From the NCBI GenBank assembly GCA_021786265.1, contig JAJYNP010000070.1, forward strand, positions 1 to 6,953: a stretch of 6,953 bases of DNA, read 5' to 3'. Origin of the DNA: Chloroflexota bacterium. GTDB taxonomy: Bacteria > Chloroflexota > Limnocylindria > Limnocylindrales > CSP1-4. Below the pieces are notes generated by a model. That model had not been told where the DNA came from and made no database searches. It saw only the letters and a program-made list of their open reading frames with translations. A program made the translations under genes and the position numbers. Each line of letters begins with the position of its first letter. The first letter of the stretch is position 1. Positions 1 to 5,234 of the stretch are shown one piece after another.

Positions 1-38
1 CCGACGCCCGACCGGACGCACCGGCGCGGGGTTCGCGC

Positions 39-44
39 TACGCT
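39..44 (+). promoter_or_regulatory. Putative -10 element of a leaderless promoter
   Basis: TACGCT fits the TANNNT form of a bacterial -10 box. Only eight bases separate it from the ATG at 53, so transcription would start at or within a couple of bases of the start codon. There is no purine-rich Shine-Dalgarno sequence in the gap (the bases are pyrimidine-rich). I see no good -35 hexamer upstream. The leaderless reading is an inference from this spacing; a similar arrangement precedes the gene at 4342. Confidence 0.4.
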
Positions 45-52
45 CTTGCCCC

Positions 53-550
53 ATGCCCGACCCGCGTCTCCCGGCGACGGCCCTCGACCCGACCCTGGCG
101 TCCGGGCCGCACGATCGCTGCGTTCGCTGCGGCCGCCCCACGCCACTCGGCGTGTCCCTGTGCGAGCTGGACAATCCCGGCCACATCGGCGCCCCGAGCG
201 CCACGCAGCTGCACGCCACCATGCTCGCCGGGGTCGGGATCGGCGTGCTGCTGCTCGCGATCCTTGCCAAGGCCCTGACCGCCGGCGTGGGGCCGTTCGA
301 TTCGCGGCTGATCGGGCAGGCGAGCCTCGCCGACGGCGGCGCCAGCGTCGCCATCCAGGTGACGAACCGGGGCACGAAGGAAGGCCCCGCCACCTGCCAG
401 GTGTCGCGCGGCGGCGTGCTGCTGCCCGACGACCCCGTCTTCCTGACCCGGCCGATCCCCCCCGGCGGGGCCATCACGGTGACCACGTCCGTGCCGGCAC
501 CGAGCGCCGGCGCCTACCCGGTGGCGGGCCTCACGGCGTCCTGTCGCTGA
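53..550 (+). CDS. Zinc-ribbon-like, single-pass membrane protein of unknown function
   Basis: The protein has 165 residues and I do not recognise a characterised function. Residues 23-44 form a zinc-ribbon-like head: C23-x2-C26, then C37 within CELD, then H44. The second knuckle is CxxD rather than CxxC, so D40 or H44 would have to act as the fourth ligand, or metal binding is lost. One hydrophobic segment spans about residues 56-79. The remaining 85 or so residues are rich in Gly, Val and Thr with beta-strand-like alternation (for example VAIQVTNRG at 99-107), suggesting a small extracytoplasmic beta-sandwich. C115 and C164 there could form a disulfide. The likely topology is head inside, C-terminal domain outside. 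The ATG at 53 is the only sensible start, and it lies just downstream of a -10-like box with no ribosome binding site. The gene converges on the ABC operon, ending 18 bp from the last permease. Similar architectures are, from memory, common in uncultured Chloroflexota. Confidence 0.8.
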   Translation: MPDPRLPATALDPTLASGPHDRCVRCGRPTPLGVSLCELDNPGHIGAPSATQLHATMLAGVGIGVLLLAILAKALTAGVGPFDSRLIGQASLADGGASVAIQVTNRGTKEGPATCQVSRGGVLLPDDPVFLTRPIPPGGAITVTTSVPAPSAGAYPVAGLTASCR

Positions 551-568
551 CCGTCGTGCCGCGCCGGG

Positions 569-1315
569 TCACTGGCGTTCCGCGACCTCGAAGTGCGCCA
601 GGCGCCAGATCGCGATGAGCGTCGCGCCCGCGGCCACCACGGCGCCCAGCTCCAGCGAGGTCGCCAGCTCGAGGTGCCACGGCAGCAGCGACGGCTGGGT
701 CGGGTCGAGGGCCGCCGTGACGCCCAGCACGTACTGGTGGACGCTGATCAGCCGGGTGCCCGTGAACAGGCCGGCGACCACGCCCTCCCAGATGTACACG
801 TAGGCGAGCCCGACGATCAGGGCGTGTCCCGTCACGAGGCTCAGCGCCACCGCGATCGAGGTATAGACGAGCGCGCCCCAGGCGATACCGGCGAGGGCCG
901 CCGCCGCGGTCCCCGGCCCGGCGGCGCCGGGGAGGGAGATCAGGATCGCCACCACGGCCGATGCGCCGATGATCACCGCGGTGGCGACCGCGGCGATCGC
1001 GAGCTTGGCCACCACGATCTGCCAGCGGGCCACCGGGCGGACCAGCAGGTACACGAGGGTGCCGTCCTCCACCTCGCCGCCCAGGACCGAGGTGCCGAAG
1101 ATCAGGGCGACCAGCGGCAGCAGCGTGGTGATCACGAGGTTGTCGAGCAGCCCCGCGGTCCAGCTCTCGTACTCCAGGCCCCCGGCCAGCCGGTAGATCG
1201 CCGACACCAGGATGGGCGCGCACCCGGCGAGCACCGCGAGGAGCATCCGCCGGCGCCCGAGTGCCTGCCTGGCGGTCAGCACCAGCAGCTGGCGGAGGAC
1301 GCCGTCGCGGCCCAT
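569..1315 (-). CDS. ABC-2 type transporter permease (second of the operon)
   Basis: This 248-residue integral membrane protein is the last gene of the ABC operon. About six hydrophobic segments are visible, near residues 24-41, 59-79, 99-127, 137-163, 165-185 and 221-238. The stretch GGEVEDGTLVYLLVRPVARW (79-98) is the hallmark cytosolic loop of ABC-2 permeases, containing the coupling region that meets the ATPase. The start is taken as ATG 1315, which overlaps the stop of a 25-codon frame as TGATG. The frame is open further upstream but there reads as the antisense-like shadow of the ATPase gene. GTG 1324 is an alternative start. A GGGG run lies about 7-10 bases before the ATG and is a weak ribosome site. 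The protein is expected to pair with the ATPase encoded just upstream (1392-2363). The substrate is not deducible. It is shorter than the 318-residue sister permease because it lacks that protein's long N-terminal region. Confidence 0.9.
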   Translation of the reverse strand: MGRDGVLRQLLVLTARQALGRRRMLLAVLAGCAPILVSAIYRLAGGLEYESWTAGLLDNLVITTLLPLVALIFGTSVLGGEVEDGTLVYLLVRPVARWQIVVAKLAIAAVATAVIIGASAVVAILISLPGAAGPGTAAAALAGIAWGALVYTSIAVALSLVTGHALIVGLAYVYIWEGVVAGLFTGTRLISVHQYVLGVTAALDPTQPSLLPWHLELATSLELGAVVAAGATLIAIWRLAHFEVAERQ

Positions 1316-1397
1316 CAGCGGCACCCCGGGCCGATCGAGCGGCGGATCGCACCGGAGATGCGGGTCGTGCTCACCGGCGCCCCGCGGTCCATCAGCG
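1306..1397. repeat. 15-bp imperfect direct repeat at the two TGATG junctions
   Basis: On the + strand, cgcggcccatcagcg (1306-1320) and cgcggtccatcagcg (1383-1397) match at 14 of 15 bases with a 77-bp offset. On the coding strand each copy reads CGCTGATGG(A/G)CCGCG, so each contains a complete stop/start overlap. The offset is not a multiple of three, so the two ATGs lie in different frames. The match may reflect duplication of a translation-start region or convergence on a favoured coupling sequence. Confidence 0.7.
1315..1392 (-). CDS. Possible 25-codon bridging ORF between ATPase and permease
   Basis: A 25-residue frame (MDRGAPVSTT..., ending RRSIGPGCR) fills exactly the gap between the second ATPase and the second permease. 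Its ATG shares one base with the ATPase stop (TGATG), and its TGA shares one base with the permease ATG (TGATG). A GGTGGGG run precedes its start at ribosome-site distance. By hand count, 24 of 25 codons end in G or C, against 20 of 25 in the permease frame read through the same bases; the third frame has a stop. This fits a translated, coupling mini-ORF. It could equally be a relic of a duplicated or shifted permease start. There is no recognisable domain and the peptide is basic (five Arg). Existence as a real gene is uncertain. Confidence 0.3.
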   Translation of the reverse strand: MDRGAPVSTTRISGAIRRSIGPGCR

Positions 1398-2363
1398 CCC
1401 CACCAGGTAGCTGAAGACGGACTCGAGGGTCTCGTCGGTGGGCAGGAGCTCGTACAGCGACACGTCCGCGAGCTTCGCCACCCGGGCGACGACGGCGGTG
1501 AACGAGCCGTAGTCGGCCGCGCGCACGTCCAGGGCGCCGTCCTCGAACTGCACCCCGAGCACGGGTGCCTCCGCAACGAGCCTGGCCGCCATCGCGCGGT
1601 CGTCGCTGGTGTGCAGCCGGAACGTGTGCGGGCGATCGGTCATCAGGCGGCGCAGGGCCCGGTAGTCGCCCGCGGCGGCCAGCCGGCCCGCCACCATCAC
1701 CAGGACCTGCTGCGCCAGCCGCTCGACCTCCTCGAGGATGTGCGACGAGAAGAGGATCACGCGTCCCTCCGCCGCCATGCGGTGGAGCAGATCCATCATG
1801 TGCAGCCGCTGTCGCGGATCCATGCCGTTGAACGGCTCGTCGAGCAGCAGGATCGGCGGATCGTGGACGAGCGCCGACGCCAGCTTCACGCGCTGCCGCA
1901 TCCCCTTCGAGTAGCCGCCGATCGCGCGGTCCGCGGCACCCTCCAGGTCGACCATCGCGATCGCCCTCCGCGCGGCCCCGTCCGGGTCGGGGACACGGGC
2001 GAGGCGGGCCGAGAGCACGGCGAACTCTCGACCGGTCAGGAAGTCGTACGCCGCGTCGCGCTCCGGCACCAGGCCGAGCTGACGGTACAGCGCGGGGTCC
2101 CGGCCCGCCGGCCGGCCCTGGATCAGCACGTGCCCGCTGGACGGGGCGAGCAGGCCGGCCAGCATGTGGAGCACCGTCGACTTGCCGGCTCCGTTCGGGC
2201 CCAGCAGCCCGGTCACGCCCGCGCCGATCCCGAAGGTGACGTCGTTGACCGCGACCACGTTCCCGTACCAGCGAGCCACGTGCGCGGCGGCCAGCGGTGC
2301 ACCGGCCACGTCCGCCGGCACCGGCGCGGGGGCCCAGAGCGGCGGGCGGCCCGGGCCGCTCAC
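1392..2363 (-). CDS. ABC transporter ATP-binding protein (second of the operon)
   Basis: This 323-residue nucleotide-binding subunit of an ABC-2 type transporter hydrolyses ATP on the cytosolic face to drive its partner permease. All core motifs are present: Walker A GPNGAGKST (55-63), a glutamate at the Q-loop position in VPERD (99-103), signature YSKGM (151-155), Walker B ILLLDEP (171-177) with catalytic E176, D-loop GMD (180-182) and switch H208 in FSSH. About 100 residues beyond the ATPase core (from about 225) form a C-terminal accessory region typical of CcmA-like (COG1131) subunits. The N-terminal 22 residues are Pro/Ala-rich and probably disordered. The start is GTG 2363, which overlaps the preceding permease stop as GTGA and has GAGGA seven bases upstream. 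It sits between the two permeases and by position should serve permease 569-1315. The transported substrate is unknown. Confidence 0.93.
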   Translation of the reverse strand: MSGPGRPPLWAPAPVPADVAGAPLAAAHVARWYGNVVAVNDVTFGIGAGVTGLLGPNGAGKSTVLHMLAGLLAPSSGHVLIQGRPAGRDPALYRQLGLVPERDAAYDFLTGREFAVLSARLARVPDPDGAARRAIAMVDLEGAADRAIGGYSKGMRQRVKLASALVHDPPILLLDEPFNGMDPRQRLHMMDLLHRMAAEGRVILFSSHILEEVERLAQQVLVMVAGRLAAAGDYRALRRLMTDRPHTFRLHTSDDRAMAARLVAEAPVLGVQFEDGALDVRAADYGSFTAVVARVAKLADVSLYELLPTDETLESVFSYLVGR

Positions 2364-3316
2364 GCCGCGATCCTCGCGTAGCGCCGCAGCACGACGGTTC
2401 CGGCGACAACCGCGATGGCGAGGGCGACGATGACGTACCACCACCCCGGGAGATCCGCCCGCCGGAGGATCTCGTCGCCGGCACTGCCGAAGAACCAGTT
2501 GACCGTGCCGTCTCCGACCGTCGACGGGCTCAGCAGGACCCCGTAGCGGGTCCATCCGCCCTGCTCCGCCGACGCGATCAGCGTGCCCAGCCCGTCGGCG
2601 ATGAACCAGAACGCGACGATCCCGCCCGTCGCGTAGGCCCGCCGAGGGGTGAGGGCGGCGATCGCGAGCGCCACCGTCGAGACCTGGAGCGAGGTCACCA
2701 GCGCGCTCGCCAGCATGGGCCCGGGCAGGTCCAGGTGATCCCGCAGGTATCCGACCGGGTCGGACCGCACGAGCGCGCTGCCCACGTACAGCACGATCTC
2801 CGGGACGAGCGCGATCAGCAGCATGGCCGTGAGCAGCGCCGCGAACTTCGCGAGCGCATAGTCGCGCCGCTCCAGGGCCCGCGTGAAGTAGAGCGACAGC
2901 ACGTGGTTGCGCTGGTCCCGGCCCACCAGCTCCGGGGCCACCGCCGCGCAGAACAGCAGCATCACGGTGCCGACCAGCGAGAAGTAGTTCTCGATCCGTA
3001 CCGGCTGCAGGAGGTCGCCGGCGAGCGCGGTGATGCCGAGCTCGACCACCGCCGGGACGAGCGCGATCGCGAAGAGGCCCATCGGGACGACCTTCGACCG
3101 CGCGCTCCGGCCGATGCCGAACGACGCGGCGAGGCCGTGCGTGTAGAGCGCGCGGAACGCGTGGACCCGCCCCAGGCGGCGGCCGTCGTAGTGCTGGTAG
3201 CCGAGGTCGTAGATGCTGCCACCGGCAGACGTGGCGACGGTGGGTCCCGCGCCGGACACCGTGGGCGCGAGGGGCCGGCCCTCGGTCGGGTTCCCCTGTC
3301 CACCCATCGGGTTCAC
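2360..3316 (-). CDS. ABC-2 type transporter permease (first of the operon)
   Basis: This 318-residue membrane subunit has about six hydrophobic segments, near residues 78-98, 112-131, 156-180, 202-223, 231-250 and 293-311. Ahead of them is a soluble N-terminal region of about 75 residues: a Gly/Pro/Thr-rich, probably disordered start (1-33), then IYDLGYQHYDGRRLGR (35-50), a cytosolic motif I recall from a family of high-GC bacterial ABC-2 permeases. Residues 132-162 (GRDQRNHVLSLYFTRALERR and onward) match in position and pattern the coupling loop of the sister permease at 569-1315, so the two are diverged paralogues. GTG 3316 overlaps the stop of the upstream ATPase as GTGA and has AGGAAG seven bases before it. 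ATG 3307, three codons downstream, has GAGGTG six bases before it and is an equally good start. It presumably works with ATPase 3313-4296. The substrate is unknown. Confidence 0.9.
   Translation of the reverse strand: MNPMGGQGNPTEGRPLAPTVSGAGPTVATSAGGSIYDLGYQHYDGRRLGRVHAFRALYTHGLAASFGIGRSARSKVVPMGLFAIALVPAVVELGITALAGDLLQPVRIENYFSLVGTVMLLFCAAVAPELVGRDQRNHVLSLYFTRALERRDYALAKFAALLTAMLLIALVPEIVLYVGSALVRSDPVGYLRDHLDLPGPMLASALVTSLQVSTVALAIAALTPRRAYATGGIVAFWFIADGLGTLIASAEQGGWTRYGVLLSPSTVGDGTVNWFFGSAGDEILRRADLPGWWYVIVALAIAVVAGTVVLRRYARIAA
2371..2375 (-). promoter_or_regulatory. Ribosome binding site deciding the GTG 2363 start
   Basis: On the minus strand GAGGA lies seven bases before GTG 2363, inside the end of the upstream permease gene. 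Together with the GTGA stop/start overlap it fixes the ATPase start at a GTG. No ATG candidate occurs nearby in that frame. Confidence 0.6.
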
Positions 3317-4296
3317 CTCGGCGCTTCCTGCGCCACATCGGGGGCGAGATCGGGGGCGAGCCCGGGGGCGAGCCCGGGGTCCTCGACCGTCCGGAACAGG
3401 TCCTCCAGCTGGTGCCGTCCCTGCTCGATGCGGGCGAGCGGCAGGCCGAGCTCCACCACCAGGTCGCGCACCAGGTCGTACGGCGGCGGGCCGTCAAGGT
3501 CCACCAGCACGAGCCGGCCCTCCTGGTGGGCCGTGCGCCCGATCCGGCCCAGCGCCTCGGCCAGCCTGTCGGCGCCCTCCTCGACCTCGATCGTGAGGAC
3601 GTGGGTCAGGGCGGTGAACTGGGTGAGGGGCGCGGAACGGATCAGCCTTCCGGCGTCGATCGCGACCAGGTGGTCGCAGATCCGCTCGACCTCCCCCAGG
3701 AGGTGCGACGCCATGACGATCGCGATGCCGAACTCGCTGCCGATCCGGTGGACCAGCGCGAGCATCTCCTCGCGCCCGGCGGGGTCCAGCCCGGCGGTCG
3801 GCTCGTCGAGGAGCAGCAGGCTCGGATCGTGGACCAGCGCCTGGGCGAGCTTGACGCGCTGGCGCATCCCGGTCGAGTAGCCACCGATGGGGCGGTACCG
3901 CTCCTCGTACAGGCCCACGTGACGAAGCGTCTCGGCGGACCGCTCCCGTGCCGCCGAGGCCGGCAGGCCGCTCATCCGGGCCATGTGGGTGACGAAGTCG
4001 GCCGCGCCGACGTCCGGCGGCAGGCAGTCGTGCTCGGGCATGTACCCCACCCGCTGCCGGACCTCGCCCCCGTGGGTCGCGGTGTCCAGGCCCAGCACGG
4101 CGGCGCGTCCCGAGGTCGCCCGGACCAGGCCGAGCAGCACCTTCAGCAGGGTCGACTTCCCCGCGCCGTTCGCACCGACCAGCCCCACGATCCCGCCGTC
4201 GAGCGCGAGCGTGACGCCGTCGAGCGCGGTGACGCCGGGGTATCGCTTGGTCAGGCGGTCGGTGGCGATCAGCGGCACCCGCACAGGATGGAGCAT
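3313..4296 (-). CDS. ABC transporter ATP-binding protein (first of the operon)
   Basis: This 327-residue ATPase subunit of an ABC-2 type transporter opens the four-gene operon. Motifs in order: Walker A GANGAGKST (41-49), Q-loop-position glutamate in YMPEHD (85-90), signature YSTGM (140-144), Walker B LLLLDEP (160-166) with catalytic E165, D-loop GLD (169-171) and switch H198 in ASH. A C-terminal accessory region follows from about 215. The protein ends in a short Leu-Ala-Pro repeat (308-321) that its sister lacks. The core region around the signature is very similar to the second ATPase (GGYS-GMRQRVKLA-ALVHDP), so the two are paralogues. ATG 4296 places the usual N-terminal strand (IATDRLTKRYPG) ten residues in. 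No ribosome site or clear -10 box precedes it, so GTG 4281 or 4275 remain possible. The reading frame stays open far upstream, but only as an antisense shadow of the phosphatase gene. It overlaps the next permease by four bases. Confidence 0.92.
   Translation of the reverse strand: MLHPVRVPLIATDRLTKRYPGVTALDGVTLALDGGIVGLVGANGAGKSTLLKVLLGLVRATSGRAAVLGLDTATHGGEVRQRVGYMPEHDCLPPDVGAADFVTHMARMSGLPASAARERSAETLRHVGLYEERYRPIGGYSTGMRQRVKLAQALVHDPSLLLLDEPTAGLDPAGREEMLALVHRIGSEFGIAIVMASHLLGEVERICDHLVAIDAGRLIRSAPLTQFTALTHVLTIEVEEGADRLAEALGRIGRTAHQEGRLVLVDLDGPPPYDLVRDLVVELGLPLARIEQGRHQLEDLFRTVEDPGLAPGLAPDLAPDVAQEAPR
3314..3329 (-). promoter_or_regulatory. Two overlapping ribosome-site options for the first permease
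   Basis: On the minus strand AGGAAG (3324-3329) lies seven bases before GTG 3316, while GAGGTG (3314-3319) lies six bases before ATG 3307. The second option uses the GTG start itself as part of its ribosome site. The two proteins would differ only by three residues. The GTGA overlap, repeated at the next gene junction, slightly favours GTG 3316. Confidence 0.5.
3339..3378. repeat. 12-bp tandem repeat encoding the Leu-Ala-Pro tail
   Basis: On the + strand the unit cgggggcgagcc occurs three times in a row (3339-3350 with two end changes, then 3351-3362 and 3363-3374 identical), with a partial fourth copy. On the minus strand it encodes the tail GLAP-GLAP-DLAP-DVAQ at the end of the first ATPase. 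The unit length is four codons, so copy-number change would keep the frame and would only lengthen or shorten a disordered tail. Confidence 0.8.
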
Positions 4297-4329
4297 GGAC
4301 GCAACAGGGCGCACGGGCCGGCCGACCCA

Positions 4330-4335
4330 TAGAAT
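4330..4335 (+). promoter_or_regulatory. Putative -10 element of a leaderless promoter
   Basis: TAGAAT differs from TATAAT at one base and lies six bases before the GTG at 4342, so the transcript would begin at or next to the start codon. The same TAG is an in-frame stop for the phosphatase, which rules out an upstream start. No Shine-Dalgarno sequence lies between (gccctg). No clear -35 hexamer is visible. The 45-bp gap also has to hold the promoter of the divergent ABC operon, for which I could not identify a -10 box. Confidence 0.5.
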
Positions 4336-4341
4336 GCCCTG

Positions 4342-5181
4342 GTGGCCCATCCCCGGAACCTTTCTTCGGCCGACGCCGCCCTCGCCATCAGCGTGGCGAC
4401 GTCGGCGGCGCGTCTCGCCGGCCACGTCCAGCTCGAGCGGCTCGGACGGGTCCGGGAGATCCGTCGCAAGAGCGCCCGCGACGTGGTGACCGAGGTCGAC
4501 CACCTGTCGGAGCGGCTCATCCTCGACGCGATCCGGCACTCGTTCCCGGGCGACGCGATCCTCGCGGAGGAATCCGGGGAGCACGCCACTGCCGCAGGCG
4601 ATGCCCCGACCGCCGGTGCCGGACGCGCCTGGATCGTGGATCCGCTCGACGGCACGGTGAACTACGCAAACGCGGTGCCGATCTTCTCGGTGAGCATCGC
4701 CCTGGCCGTCGACGGCGAGCCCGCCGTGGGGGTGGTGCTGGACCCGCTCCGCGACGAGCTCTTCACGGCCGTGCGCGGCCGGGGTGCCCGCCTCAACGGC
4801 CGCCCGATCCGCAACCCGGACAAGCCCGCGCTGGACGACTGCGTGATCGCCCTGGGCTACGCGCCGCGGGACTGGCGCTCCGACCTGGGCGACCTGCGGC
4901 GAAGTGTCCGCGCCGCCCGCCACCTCGGGTCGTCTGCCCTCGAGCTCTCCTACGCCGCGGCCGGGCGGTTCGACGCGTGCGTGCACCCCACGGGGATGTC
5001 GAACTGGGACGTCGCCGCGGCGGGCCTGATCGCCGAGGAGGGCGGGGTGGTGGTGACGACCACCGGCGGCGAGCCATGGTTCGACCTGTCGAGGCCGGCG
5101 ACCTCGATCGGGATCGTGGCGGCCCCCGCCCGCCACCACGGCCGCCTGCTGGAGCTGTTCCGGGCGGCCGGACCCGGCTGA
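4342..5181 (+). CDS. Inositol monophosphatase family protein
   Basis: This 279-residue cytosolic, Mg2+-dependent phosphatase has the normal length for the family. The three metal-binding signatures are intact: LAEESG (74-79, ligand E76 or E77), WIVDPLDGTVN (97-107, ligands D100 and D103, with T105 activating water) and NWDVAAAGL (221-229, ligand D223), followed by AEEGG (231-235). The N-terminal helix SADAALAISVATSAARLAG is also typical. Members hydrolyse myo-inositol 1-phosphate; others use fructose 1,6-bisphosphate, NADP(H), 3'-phosphoadenosine 5'-phosphate or histidinol phosphate, and sequence inspection does not choose between them. In high-GC bacteria an inositol role is plausible but unproven here. 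GTG 4342 is the start because an in-frame TAG lies 12 bases upstream, and the -10-like box next to it implies a leaderless message. It is divergent from the ABC operon and convergent with the ThDP gene, so it is probably a single-gene transcript. Confidence 0.93.
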   Translation: MAHPRNLSSADAALAISVATSAARLAGHVQLERLGRVREIRRKSARDVVTEVDHLSERLILDAIRHSFPGDAILAEESGEHATAAGDAPTAGAGRAWIVDPLDGTVNYANAVPIFSVSIALAVDGEPAVGVVLDPLRDELFTAVRGRGARLNGRPIRNPDKPALDDCVIALGYAPRDWRSDLGDLRRSVRAARHLGSSALELSYAAAGRFDACVHPTGMSNWDVAAAGLIAEEGGVVVTTTGGEPWFDLSRPATSIGIVAAPARHHGRLLELFRAAGPG

Positions 5182-5231
5182 ACCCGGCCGAACCCGGCCG
5201 AGCCCGGGGCGAACCCGGCCGCGCCCGGGGC
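5180..5231. repeat. GC-rich tandem repeat in a convergent intergenic gap
   Basis: After the phosphatase stop, the 10-bp unit gaacccggcc occurs at 5180-5189, 5190-5199 and 5211-5220, alternating with gagcccgggg or gcgcccgggg. As a higher-order unit, 5190-5210 and 5211-5231 are 21-bp direct copies differing at one base. Each copy can fold as cccgg, six-base loop, ccggg (5193-5208 and 5214-5229), giving two small GC-only hairpins between the two convergent genes. There is no T-tract, so an intrinsic terminator is possible but weak. In the phosphatase frame beyond its stop, the copies would read NPAEPGA and NPAAPGA. Confidence 0.8.
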
Positions 5232-5234
5232 GAC

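Noticed and set aside
551..568. Possible terminator between the convergent first gene and the ABC operon.
   Set aside because: The 18-bp gap holds no clear stem-loop or T-tract.
46..618. Alternative plus-strand frame overlapping the first gene.
   Set aside because: Arg/Pro-rich without domains; the overlapping frame at 53 has a membrane span, cysteine motif and a proper start.
1392..3497. A 701-codon minus-strand frame that could suggest a fusion of the second ATPase with an N-terminal domain.
   Set aside because: The portion above 2363 overlaps the first permease in another frame and is Arg/Pro-rich with no domain. The GTG at 2363 with a ribosome site and GTGA overlap gives a normal ATPase.
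1212..3880. Long plus-strand open frames opposite the ABC operon (1212-2381 and 2297-3880).
   Set aside because: They are antisense to well-supported ABC genes, have His/Arg/Gln-rich composition without motifs, and are expected from the codon bias of the opposite strand.
1650..4100. Glutamate instead of glutamine at the Q-loop in both ATPases.
   Set aside because: A PE at this position is common in CcmA-like ABC-2 ATPases, so it is not an unusual loss.
4294..4350. An earlier ATG (4350) for the first ATPase.
   Set aside because: It would add 18 residues not typical of the family and would overlap the start of the divergent phosphatase; ATG 4296 gives the normal N-terminus.
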